Shown one piece after another: positions 1 to 6,591 of a stretch of 8,720 bases of DNA (positions are counted from its first letter, which is position 1; every line of letters starts with the position of its first letter). Made by a program: the position numbers and the translations under genes. This DNA comes from Deltaproteobacteria bacterium (GTDB lineage: Bacteria; Desulfobacterota; Binatia; DP-6): assembly GCA_005879245.1 (NCBI GenBank), contig VBLA01000081.1, positions 1 to 8,720 of the forward strand, written 5' to 3'. Below the pieces are notes generated by a model. That model was not told the DNA's origin. It was given only the letters and a program-made list of their open reading frames with translations, and made no database searches.

Positions 1-881
1 TCCGGTCGATCGACATCGTGCCGACCATCTGCGACGTGCTCGGGCTCCCTGCCTTCCCGGAGTTCGAGGGCGTGAGCCTGCTGCCCCTGATCGCTCACGA
101 CACGTCGCCGCCGGGAGAGCTCTTCGCGCGCGCCGCCAACCTCGAGTTTCCGTACCGCTTCGCGCTCCGGACGCCCCGCTACAAGCTCATCCGCACCATC
201 GAGACAGGTCGCGAGGAGCTCTACGACCTCGCCAGCGACCCGGGCGAAACCCGCGACCTCGCAGCCGAGGCCGCGCTGGCGGAGGTCACCCGCCCGCTGC
301 GTGATGCGATGGACGCCCATCGTCAGCCGCTCCGCGAGACGGGCGTCCAGGTACGCGCCGTGGCGCGGGACGGCAGAGGGCACGAGATCGACCTGGCTGT
401 CACGGCGAGCAACACCGGCACGCTCGCCGACCCGGACCGCGTCGACCTCGAGGACGGGGACCGCCTCGTGCTCGGCCCGGACGGGCGCACGCTCCGCTGG
501 ACGGGACAGGTCGGTGCCCACCCGGTCGGCATCCGCTTCGACCGGGGACCCGCCCGTCCGCTCGGCCCGCTGCCCGCCTTCGAGGTCCGCGCGCGGGTGG
601 ACGGACGGGATCTCCCGCCGCCGGCGATCTACCTGGCCGACGGCGCGAGCCATCCGGCGAGCTCGCCCTTCGTCTACCGGCGCGTTCCCGCCTCGCTCTT
701 CGGGGGCGAAAGAGAGGAGTCCCCGCTCCTCGCCGGTGCCACACCCAGCTTCGGCGCGCACGGGAGCGAGCCGGTCAGCATCTTCCTCTGGCGTTTCCCC
801 GACGAGCGCACGGGCGCGGTCGCGCCCGCGCTCGACGAGGCAGCGCGTCGTCGTCTGCGCGCGCTCGGCTACGTCGAGTAG
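1..881 (+). CDS. Sulfatase / alkaline-phosphatase-superfamily hydrolase, C-terminal part (5' truncated by window edge)
   Basis: The reading frame is already open at base 3 and ends with TAG at 879-881, giving about 292 visible residues. The N-terminal catalytic part, with its metal ligands and formylglycine site, lies outside the window. Three visible stretches are typical of bacterial sulfatases: the first residues RSIDIVPTICDVLGLP (family form 'S.DI.PT..d..Gl'), a YKLI motif at 180-191, and ELYDLASDPGETRDL at 216-260, which matches the 'eLYDL..DP.E..NL' C-terminal signature. The protein ends with LRALGYVE (855-878), also a common sulfatase tail. Between the DPGE motif and that tail lie about 160 residues (roughly 345-830) rich in beta-type, Gly/Asp/Pro sequence, which is unusually long for this position. 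Such enzymes cleave sulfate or phosphate esters or transfer phosphoryl groups; the substrate cannot be read from this fragment. The GTG at 18 is not the true start. It converges on the methyltransferase gene with a 3-base gap. Confidence 0.
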   Translation, partial: RSIDIVPTICDVLGLPAFPEFEGVSLLPLIAHDTSPPGELFARAANLEFPYRFALRTPRYKLIRTIETGREELYDLASDPGETRDLAAEAALAEVTRPLRDAMDAHRQPLRETGVQVRAVARDGRGHEIDLAVTASNTGTLADPDRVDLEDGDRLVLGPDGRTLRWTGQVGAHPVGIRFDRGPARPLGPLPAFEVRARVDGRDLPPPAIYLADGASHPASSPFVYRRVPASLFGGEREESPLLAGATPSFGAHGSEPVSIFLWRFPDERTGAVAPALDEAARRRLRALGYVE

Positions 882-884
882 ACT

Positions 885-1664
885 TCAGCGAGGCGCGACG
901 AGGACGAGGTCGAGCGCCCGCTCGAGCGCGTCCGGCCGCACACTGAAGTCCGCGGCGGTGACCTCGGGCAGCGTACGGGCCGCCCCCAGCCGTCGACGGA
1001 CGAGGCGCGCCAGCCGGGGAAAGACCCGTCCGACGACGACGGCCGGCAGGAGACGCCGGAGCCGGAGCGGATCGAGGCGGAGAATGCGCGCGACCGCCTC
1101 GCCGCGCGCCCGCTCGTAGGCGAGCACGCGCTCCGAGCCGTGCACGCCGAGCACGCGGACGGTGGGGAGCACGGGGAGAGCGAGGGCGAGCAGCTCGGCG
1201 GCCGTCCACTCGCGCAGGTGGTAGGGGTTCTCCGACACCGACATGAGCCGGTTCGGCGTGGTCACGATGACGAGGCCGCCCGGAGCGCAGCACGCGGCGA
1301 GCGCCGCGAGGAAGCCGGCCGGATCCGGCAGATGCTCGATCACCTGGAAGCTCACCACCACCTCGAACCGTTCGCCCAGCGCCGCGAGCCGTCCGACGTC
1401 GAGCGCCCGGAACTCGAGCGCGGCACGCGGATAGTGACCCGCCGCGGCCGTGATCGCCTCGGGACGGTCGATGGCGAGCACGCGCCGGGCCACGTCTGCC
1501 AGGAGCGCGGCGCCGTAGCCCTCGCCGCAGCCCACGTCGAGCACGGTCCGTCCCGCCGCGTGCGTGCACGCGAAGCGATAGGCCGCCAGGTGACGCTCGC
1601 GATCCACCACGAACTCGGGGTCGGCAGCGGGCAGGCGCTCGCCCGTGAAGGCCGTCGTGCTCAC
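885..1664 (-). CDS. Class I SAM-dependent methyltransferase
   Basis: This is a 259-residue Rossmann-fold methyltransferase of the Methyltransf_11/UbiE-like type. Visible motifs are SAM motif [12 protein letters not shown] (residues 41-51), the acidic end of strand 2 'AID' (64-66), motif IV region FQVIEHLPD (106-114), and TTPN (135-138) after strand 5. The opening FTGERLP with a following [12 protein letters not shown] helix is common in methyltransferases found in surface-polysaccharide clusters. The frame stays open to 1790, but the start is placed at GTG 1664-1662. That GTG overlaps the TGA of the upstream glycosyltransferase by 4 bases (GTGA), which implies translational coupling, and the extra upstream residues are Arg/Ala/Gly-rich shadow sequence. 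Stop TGA is at 887-885. No signal peptide or membrane segment is seen, so it should be cytosolic. The C-terminal third (about residues 185-259) is Arg/Leu-rich and has no recognised motif. A sugar or lipid-linked glycan is a plausible substrate given the neighbours, but nothing in the protein proves it. Confidence 0.
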   Translation of the reverse strand: MSTTAFTGERLPAADPEFVVDRERHLAAYRFACTHAAGRTVLDVGCGEGYGAALLADVARRVLAIDRPEAITAAAGHYPRAALEFRALDVGRLAALGERFEVVVSFQVIEHLPDPAGFLAALAACCAPGGLVIVTTPNRLMSVSENPYHLREWTAAELLALALPVLPTVRVLGVHGSERVLAYERARGEAVARILRLDPLRLRRLLPAVVVGRVFPRLARLVRRRLGAARTLPEVTAADFSVRPDALERALDLVLVAPR

Positions 1665-4540
1665 GAGCGGACGCCATCCAGGCGCCCGAGCGCCTCGTGC
1701 GCGAAGGCGCGCATTTCCGCATCCGGATCGTCGGCCAGGCGGGCGAGCGCAGGGCGCGACGCCTCGTCGTGCAGCGCGCCGAGCGACCACACGGCGGCGA
1801 CGCGCACGCTCGTCTCGGGATCCGCGAGCGCCTGCCGCAGGTCGGGCGAGAGCGCGTCAAGGCCGGCCGCGCCCGCCACCCAGGCACACGCCTCCCGCGC
1901 GAGGGGCGCGCCATGCACCAGCCCCTCGCGCAGGCACGCGGCCAGCTCCGCCGGGTGGGCCGATGCGGCATCGATCAGGAAGCTCGGCACCCAGTCCTGC
2001 ACGTCGTGCTTGAGCTCGCCCAGGAGTCCGACCAGGCTGCAGAGGTGCTCCAGCCGGCCGAGGCCGACGAGCGCTTCCGCGGCCGGCACCTGGAGGTAGG
2101 GCCGTTGCCGTTCCGCCACCAGCACCTGCTCGAGTACCGGCACCGCGGCCCCATCGCCCGCTTCGCCGAGCGCGCGCGCCGCGTAGATGCCGATCAGCCG
2201 ACGCTGGCGGTAGTCGGCCATCCAGCTGCGCAACCGCTCGAGCGGCACGGCACGCTCCGGGACGAGGGCACGGGGCGGCACCTGCGGGACGTCGGTGAAG
2301 AGGTAGCGGTCGGACGTCCCGCGGAGTGCCAGGTAGGTGAGCGCACCGGCCGCCTCGGCCCGGAGCCGCGTCCCGGCGGTGTCGACCGTGCCGACGAGAT
2401 AGTCGACGGCACGCTCGTCGCCGGCCTCGCCGAGATTCCGGACGAGGAGGAGCTGGCGAGCCTCGTCCGGGGCCCACGCCGCGGCCAGGGCGGTGACGCC
2501 GGCGGCGGTGTGGGCGTGGGCGAGGAACACCCGCAAGGCCGCACGTCGGATGTGGCGGTCGGGGTCGGCGAGCGCAGCGAAGACGGCCACCGGATCGTCC
2601 GCGACGGTCGGCTCGAGGTCGTCCTCCACCACCGCTCCGCCGCGACCGTCGCGGCGGAGCACGTCGTAGCGCCCGAAGCGCGCCTCGAGCACGTAATGGC
2701 TCCGCACGTAGGCGCGCAGCAGGAAGTAGTACATGGGGGACTCGGAGAAGAATCCCAGCCGGCGGTTGAGCGTGACGAGGTAGGGCGGCCGCACCGCCTC
2801 GAGCGTCCGCATCACCTCGGCCTCGGGGCGGTGATCGGGACGCCCGGGGAAGAAGTAGTCGTGGGCGGTCGGAGTCGGCCGATCGAGCGCGTAGGGGACG
2901 AGGGCGAGAGCCGGGAACGTGAACACGGGGGCGCCCGGGGGGAGCCGGTCGCGGAGATGGTCGAGGACCGCGTTCAGCGCCCGCACGTCCTCACCTCGAC
3001 CCGCCTCGACGTGGATCGGCGCGCGGGCGCTGGCGAGGGTCGCTGGCGGCCGACCGTGTCCACCGAGGAGCCCGGCGTAGTTCGGCAGCGCGGCCGTGAG
3101 CGCGAGAGCGCCCGCCCCGCCGGCAAGGATGACCCGCGGGACGCGCTCGGGCAGACGCAGGACCGCGGCCCAGGCGCGTGCCAGCCGCGCGGCCGCCGCC
3201 GCCGCGACGACGAGCATCGCGGGTAGCGCGATGATGAGGTGCATCGTGTCGATGCGGGGATAGAGCATCAGGTACATGCAGAGGGCGAAGACGAGGGCTC
3301 CGAGGAGCCGACGTTCCCCGACCCCGAAGCGACCGCCCGCGCCGCGCCACCGCCCCAGGCACACCGCCGCGACCGCCACCCCGAGTGGCGGCGCCGCATA
3401 GAAGCCCACGTGCTGCGCCTGCCAGACGATCGACGACGTCACGCCCTCGGGCATCCGGAAGCGGAGGAACGCGAGCCCCACCAGCGCCGCCGCGCCACCC
3501 GCGACCCACACGACGGCCGAGCGGTGACGGATCCGCCGGCGCTCCGCGGCGAGGCCGAGGGCGCCGATCACGACCACGGCGGCCGCGGCGAGGAGCGGCC
3601 AGACGTGCGGGAAGCCCACCGGGAGCGGATAGGGCGTCGCATAGATGCGCTCGGCGCCCGAGCCGACCAGCAGCACCTCGCGCACGAAGAGCCGGGGGCC
3701 GAGGCGGAGGACGAAGTAGACGAGCCAGGGCCCGGTCGGGAGGGCCGCGCCGAGGGCGACGAGCCCGACCGCCCTCCAGAGCCGGAGGCCGTGGGACTCG
3801 CGCGCCCGGGCCCAGACGAGGCGGCCGACGATGAGGAAGAATGGCGCGCCGAGGAGCATCGGCGCCTCGTACTCGACCAGGTCGAAGTCGAAGGTGGCGA
3901 GGAGAAAGAGCGCGGCGAGGACGAGCAGCAGCCGTGCGGAGCCGCGGTCCGGATCGCCCTCTCCGGCCGCGACGAGTGCGAGGCCGAGCCCGCAGGCCAG
4001 CACCGCGAGCACGCCCGCGTTGGGCTTCATGGTGAAGGCGACCCCGGCGAGGAAGCCGGCGACCACGAGCCACGTTCCGCCACCCCGCACGAGGTAGCGA
4101 TCGAAGGCCTTCTCGACGGCGAGGAAGGCGAGGCCCGCATACCAGGAGGGATACGGGATATTGAAGGACGCGAACTGGCCCACGAAGAAGGGCAGGAACG
4201 CCGCGTAGCCGAGCGCGGCGGCGGCGGCGAGCGCGCTCCCGGCGAGCGGCCGGACGAGGGCGTAGAGCAGCCCGACGAGGGTCGCGTTGACGGCCACCAG
4301 GAGGACGCGGATCGGCACCAGCGACTCGCCGAAGAGGCGGAAGAGCGCCGCGTTCAGGTAGAACACGCCGGGGGTGTAGCCGGTGTGGAAGTCGAAGTAC
4401 GGCACCTCGCCGTGCGCCGTGCGGGCGATCTGGTAGAGGATCAACCCCTCGTCCTCGAGGTTGATCCCGTAGGTGAGAAAGCTCGCGAAGTAGGCCGCCG
4501 CCACGGCGGCCACCGCGAGCGGGGCGAGCCGGCGGCTCAC
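1661..4540 (-). CDS. Large multi-pass GT-C family glycosyltransferase fused to a C-terminal HEAT-repeat domain
   Basis: The protein has 959 residues. Residues 1-490 look like a PMT/ArnT-type GT-C enzyme: a first membrane helix (about 5-22), then an external loop with the acidic motif INLEDEG (26-32, Asp30/Glu31), and roughly a dozen more hydrophobic helices to about 490. In this fold the acidic residues of the first loop act in transfer from a polyprenyl-phosphate sugar. Residues 505-640 form a soluble segment containing 'DYFFPGRP' (561-568) and '[10 protein letters not shown]' (585-594), as in related sugar transferases. Residues 647-956 are about eight helical repeats of HEAT type; the clearest are 779-807 ([20 protein letters not shown]), 909-939 ([20 protein letters not shown]) and 940-956. 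The start is placed at GTG 4540-4538, overlapping the TGA of the DPM-like gene by 4 bases. An earlier in-frame start near 4684 would lie deep inside that gene. Stop TGA is at 1663-1661. It probably uses the product of its upstream neighbour. The acceptor is unknown, and the periplasmic placement of the HEAT domain is inferred from GT-C topology. Confidence 0.
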   Translation of the reverse strand: MSRRLAPLAVAAVAAAYFASFLTYGINLEDEGLILYQIARTAHGEVPYFDFHTGYTPGVFYLNAALFRLFGESLVPIRVLLVAVNATLVGLLYALVRPLAGSALAAAAALGYAAFLPFFVGQFASFNIPYPSWYAGLAFLAVEKAFDRYLVRGGGTWLVVAGFLAGVAFTMKPNAGVLAVLACGLGLALVAAGEGDPDRGSARLLLVLAALFLLATFDFDLVEYEAPMLLGAPFFLIVGRLVWARARESHGLRLWRAVGLVALGAALPTGPWLVYFVLRLGPRLFVREVLLVGSGAERIYATPYPLPVGFPHVWPLLAAAAVVVIGALGLAAERRRIRHRSAVVWVAGGAAALVGLAFLRFRMPEGVTSSIVWQAQHVGFYAAPPLGVAVAAVCLGRWRGAGGRFGVGERRLLGALVFALCMYLMLYPRIDTMHLIIALPAMLVVAAAAAARLARAWAAVLRLPERVPRVILAGGAGALALTAALPNYAGLLGGHGRPPATLASARAPIHVEAGRGEDVRALNAVLDHLRDRLPPGAPVFTFPALALVPYALDRPTPTAHDYFFPGRPDHRPEAEVMRTLEAVRPPYLVTLNRRLGFFSESPMYYFLLRAYVRSHYVLEARFGRYDVLRRDGRGGAVVEDDLEPTVADDPVAVFAALADPDRHIRRAALRVFLAHAHTAAGVTALAAAWAPDEARQLLLVRNLGEAGDERAVDYLVGTVDTAGTRLRAEAAGALTYLALRGTSDRYLFTDVPQVPPRALVPERAVPLERLRSWMADYRQRRLIGIYAARALGEAGDGAAVPVLEQVLVAERQRPYLQVPAAEALVGLGRLEHLCSLVGLLGELKHDVQDWVPSFLIDAASAHPAELAACLREGLVHGAPLAREACAWVAGAAGLDALSPDLRQALADPETSVRVAAVWSLGALHDEASRPALARLADDPDAEMRAFAHEALGRLDGVRS

Positions 4541-5250
4541 AGGCGCCCGAGCCGGTAGGCGAGCTTGAGCCACCAGACGATCCAGAGCGCCTCGAGGCCG
4601 ACGCGCCGGGTCATCTTGGACTCCCCCGCCACCCGATCCACGAAGAGGATCGGCACCTCGCTGATGGCGAGCCCGCGCCGCCACGCCCGGTAGGTGGTCT
4701 CGATCTGGAAGGCGTAGCCGTTGGAGCGCACGCGCTCGGGGGCGATCGCCGCGAGCGCCTCACGCCGCCAGCATTTGAACCCGCCGGTGGCGTCGCGTAC
4801 CGGCATCCCGGTCACCGTCCGCACGTACCAGTTGCCGAAGTAGCTGATGAGGAGCCGCTCGATCGGCCAGTTGACCACGGTGATACCGCGCAGGTAGCGC
4901 GAGCCGAGCACGAGGTCGTGGGTGGTGCCGAGCGCCAGGAGCTCGGGGAGCATCTCCGCGGGATGCGAGAGGTCCGCGTCCATCTGCACGATGAAGTCGG
5001 GCGCGAGCGCGAACGCTCTCCGGAAGCCCTCCTTGTAGGCCGGGCCGATGCCGAGGCGGGGACGGTGGTTGACGAGGTGCACGCGCGGGTCGGCGGCGGC
5101 GAGCGCCTCGACCGCCGCCGCCGTGCCATCGGGCGAGTCGTCGTCGACGACCAGGACGTCGCAGTCGGCCGCCGCACGCACGGCGGGGACGAGCTTCGCG
5201 ACGTTCTCCCGCTCGTTGTAGGTCGGGATGACGACGACCGTGCGCGGCAC
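4537..5250 (-). CDS. Polyprenol-phosphate mannose (hexose) synthase, GT2 family, DPM1-like
   Basis: This 237-residue GT-A fold enzyme matches the compact DPM1/Ppm1 type. It has the N-terminal [13 protein letters not shown] (5-17), the nucleotide-binding DDDSPDGT (36-43), the metal-binding QMDADLSH (89-96), the conserved [14 protein letters not shown] (153-166), YAFQIE (179-184) and the late [11 protein letters not shown] (203-213). These enzymes transfer a hexose, usually mannose from GDP-mannose, to a polyprenyl phosphate on the cytoplasmic face of the membrane. Unlike the GtrB/DPMS type with C-terminal helices, this one ends after a short hydrophobic stretch (220-237), so it is a peripheral or weakly attached protein. 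The start GTG at 5250-5248 is supported by AAGGTG at 5263-5258, seven bases upstream. Its TGA overlaps the GTG of the GT-C gene, and the pair probably acts in sequence as donor synthesis then transfer. Mannose is the family default; glucose or another hexose cannot be excluded. Confidence 0.
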   Translation of the reverse strand: MPRTVVVIPTYNERENVAKLVPAVRAAADCDVLVVDDDSPDGTAAAVEALAAADPRVHLVNHRPRLGIGPAYKEGFRRAFALAPDFIVQMDADLSHPAEMLPELLALGTTHDLVLGSRYLRGITVVNWPIERLLISYFGNWYVRTVTGMPVRDATGGFKCWRREALAAIAPERVRSNGYAFQIETTYRAWRRGLAISEVPILFVDRVAGESKMTRRVGLEALWIVWWLKLAYRLGRL

Positions 5251-5257
5251 GGACGCG

Positions 5258-5263
5258 CACCTT
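5258..5263 (-). promoter_or_regulatory. Ribosome binding site of the DPM1-like gene
   Basis: On the minus strand AAGGTG lies seven bases before the GTG start at 5250. It supports this GTG over later in-frame starts. It sits only four bases downstream (in the mRNA) of the 16-base palindrome 5268-5283, so a stem there could influence access to the site. Confidence 0.
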
Positions 5264-5267
5264 AACG

Positions 5268-5283
5268 GAGCCCCGCGGGGCTC
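5268..5283. repeat. Perfect 16-base GC palindrome in the SGNH/DPM intergenic gap
   Basis: gagccccgcggggctc reads the same on both strands. As RNA it would form a short stem with about a 4-base GC loop. In the leftward transcript it lies between the SGNH hydrolase stop and the DPM-like ribosome site. No T-run follows, so it is not a convincing intrinsic terminator; an mRNA-stabilising or translation-modulating stem is possible. Confidence 0.
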
Positions 5284-5310
5284 GCCAGCGCGCGGCTCTA
5301 CGCCACTCTG

Positions 5311-5324
5311 CCGCCCGCGGGCGG
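5311..5324. repeat. Perfect 14-base GC palindrome just after the SGNH hydrolase stop
   Basis: ccgcccgcgggcgg is self-complementary and starts five bases past the TAG (5331-5329) of the hydrolase in the leftward transcript. On the plus strand it is followed by gtttct, but no gene runs that way here. In the leftward direction no T-tract follows, so terminator function is doubtful. Together with 5268-5283 it fills most of the 78-base gap, which otherwise holds only the downstream ribosome site. Confidence 0.
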
Positions 5325-5328
5325 GTTT

Positions 5329-6360
5329 CTAGTTGCCGGCGGCGCTCGGTGACGGCACGAGCAACCGCGCCGCACGGAGCGTGCGCGCGATTCCCGCCGC
5401 CAGGAGGGCGTGCCCCTCCCCGTTCGGATGAGGATCGACGATCGGCACGTTGACGAGCGTCGAGGGCGACGGCCCGGCGAAGAACGGCTTGGTGTCGAAG
5501 ACGGGCACCCCGGTCTCCCGCCCGAACTCCTCGAGGCGCTCGCGCGCGGCGGGCGCCGGCGGCCAGTCGTCGAGGTTGTAGAGAAAGATGGCGAGCCGCG
5601 CCCCGTGCGCGCGCGTCAGCACGAGCAGGCGGCCGAGCGCGGCGCGACTCTCGAGCCAGCCGGGCTCGGTCGGGGAAAAGGGAGGACCGGCGGCGCGACG
5701 CTTCTCGTTCCAGCGGTGCACGACCCGGAGCCCCGCCCAGTCGACCCCCTGGAGGCGCGTGTAGGTGAACGCCGCCCATTCGAAGAGGCAGCTGTGGAGG
5801 ACCAGCGCGCGGTAAAGGGCCACCCCGCGGCTCTCGGGCGGCTGCTCGCCGCGGCGCCAGGGCTCGATCGGCTCGTTGTCGTTGGTCACGTACAGGAGCA
5901 CGACGAGATCGGGCTCCAGCCGCTCGATGTTGGCGGCGAGGAAGCGCTCCTCCTCGACGGTGTTCCAGCCCCCCACACCGGCGGCGACCACGTCCTGCTG
6001 GTCGTCGCCGAGGAGGGCGCGAAGCCGCGACGGGTAGATCGCATCCTCGGGCACGCCCGGCCCGAGGGTCACCGAGTCGCCCAGGCAGAGGATGCGAAAC
6101 GTTCCGGGAGGCTTCGGCGAGCGCGGCTCCTCACCGCGCATGCCGAGGGAGTTGAATCGCATCGTCACCCGCTGGAGCACGGCGCTCGCGCCCGGCGGAT
6201 GACGGAAGTAGCCGGCCGGATCGCGCACCAGGAGAAGTCCGTACTTCCGCATCTCGTTCACGTGATCGTTCACCTCGAGGTGGGCGAGGCGGACGCCCAT
6301 CTCGAGCACCCCCAGCGTGACGGCGAACGAGACCACGGCGAGCGCGAGCTTACGGAGCAC
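5329..6360 (-). CDS. Membrane-anchored SGNH/GDSL-family hydrolase or acyltransferase
   Basis: This 343-residue protein begins with a basic tip and one hydrophobic helix (MLRKLALAVVSFAVTLGVLE, 1-20), which should anchor it in the inner membrane with the enzyme domain outside. SGNH blocks are visible: block I LCLGDSVTLG with nucleophile Ser96, block II glycine in AAGVGGWNT (126-134), block III YVTNDN with Asn160, and the late VDPHPNGEGH with the Asp309/His311 dyad. The segment FNSLGMRG (69-76) before block I recurs in SGNH proteins from exopolysaccharide clusters. Members remove or transfer acyl groups on glycans or lipids; the direction cannot be told from sequence. The start is GTG 6360-6358. 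The frame is closed upstream by TGA at 6402-6400, and no other ATG, GTG or TTG start lies between, so the start is well bounded although the ribosome site (GGGG about 8-11 bases before) is weak. Stop TAG is at 5331-5329. It is probably first in the leftward glycan cluster. Confidence 0.
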   Translation of the reverse strand: MLRKLALAVVSFAVTLGVLEMGVRLAHLEVNDHVNEMRKYGLLLVRDPAGYFRHPPGASAVLQRVTMRFNSLGMRGEEPRSPKPPGTFRILCLGDSVTLGPGVPEDAIYPSRLRALLGDDQQDVVAAGVGGWNTVEEERFLAANIERLEPDLVVLLYVTNDNEPIEPWRRGEQPPESRGVALYRALVLHSCLFEWAAFTYTRLQGVDWAGLRVVHRWNEKRRAAGPPFSPTEPGWLESRAALGRLLVLTRAHGARLAIFLYNLDDWPPAPAARERLEEFGRETGVPVFDTKPFFAGPSPSTLVNVPIVDPHPNGEGHALLAAGIARTLRAARLLVPSPSAAGN

Positions 6361-6446
6361 GATCGACGCCCCAGCAGGCTGCTGAAAAACGGATCGCCGT
6401 CACATACGGGGAGCGGGGCGCGGGGCACCCCCGAGCGCCGCCTGTG

Positions 6447-6464
6447 AGGTCGCGTCCGCGACCT
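6447..6464. repeat. Nested hairpin in the loop of the palindromic element (8-bp arms)
   Basis: aggtcgcg-tc-cgcgacct has perfect 8-base arms and a 2-base spacer. It lies inside the loop of the 28-bp stem. Confidence 0.
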
Positions 6465-6473
6465 TCGAGCTCC

Positions 6474-6493
6474 GTCGCGTCGTGGAGCGCGAC
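6474..6493. repeat. Second nested hairpin in the element (6-bp arms)
   Basis: gtcgcg (6474-6479) and cgcgac (6488-6493) pair across an 8-base loop. The arms share sequence with the neighbouring hairpin 6447-6464, so alternative pairings between the two are possible. Confidence 0.
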
Positions 6494-6591
6494 CGAACCG
6501 AAGGCGAGCGGGGGTGCCCCGCGCCCCGCTCCCCGTCCTCGAACGCCACGTCTTCCGTTCTTCCGCATCCTGCTAACCGCCCGAGACCGCC

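Larger units (their letters stand above)
6406..6536. repeat. Perfect 28-bp inverted repeat forming a long GC stem
   Basis: The left arm 6406-6433 (begins acggggagcggggcgc) and right arm 6509-6536 (ends gcgccccgctccccgt) are exact reverse complements over 28 bases. As RNA or single-stranded DNA they give a very stable stem closing a 75-base loop. In the leftward transcript from the GGT-like gene this stem is followed about 15 bases later by a T5 tract (6389-6385). Partial terminator activity is therefore possible, though the spacing is too large for a classical intrinsic terminator. Confidence 0.
6372..6575. repeat. ~204 bp palindromic element with imperfect terminal inverted repeats (MITE/REP-like candidate)
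   Basis: The two ends are imperfect inverted repeats. Bases 6372-6392 (containing agcaggctgctgaaaaacgg) match the reverse complement of 6555-6575 at 17 of 21 positions, counted by eye. Inside are perfect 28-base inverted arms at 6406-6433 and 6509-6536, extended by a further cgcc/ggcg pairing after a 2-base mismatch. The ~75-base centre carries smaller hairpins. No ORF with coding character lies within, and no transposase is present in the window. It fills the gap between the stop of the GGT-like gene (16 bases away) and the start of the SGNH gene (11 bases away). The end motif with gctgctgaaaaa resembles intergenic motifs I recall from deltaproteobacterial genomes, but this is memory, not a search. 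No clear target-site duplication is visible. A mobile or REP-type origin is inferred from structure alone. Confidence 0.

Noticed and set aside
1697..3226. A 509-codon plus-strand frame opposite the HEAT-repeat region
   Set aside because: It is antisense to the GT-C/HEAT gene and shows only Arg/Gly/Glu-rich sequence with no recognisable fold.
3239..4558. A 439-codon open frame on the plus strand opposite the GT-C gene
   Set aside because: The product is almost wholly charged and low complexity. It is the mirror of the hydrophobic codons of the membrane protein and has no ribosome site or motif.
5268..5324. Intrinsic terminator for the SGNH hydrolase gene
   Set aside because: Both palindromes lack a T-tract on their 3' side in the leftward transcript. 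The only T-run (gtttct at 5325-5330) lies on the wrong side for that direction.
5410..6447. A 345-codon plus-strand frame opposite the SGNH hydrolase gene
   Set aside because: The SGNH blocks, membrane anchor and operon order all support the minus-strand gene. The plus-strand product is His/Arg/Glu-rich shadow sequence that also runs into the repeat element.
6360..6575. Insertion sequence with target-site duplication around the palindromic element
   Set aside because: No matching short direct repeat is visible just outside 6372 and 6575, and no transposase frame lies inside. Only a non-autonomous or REP-type element can be proposed.
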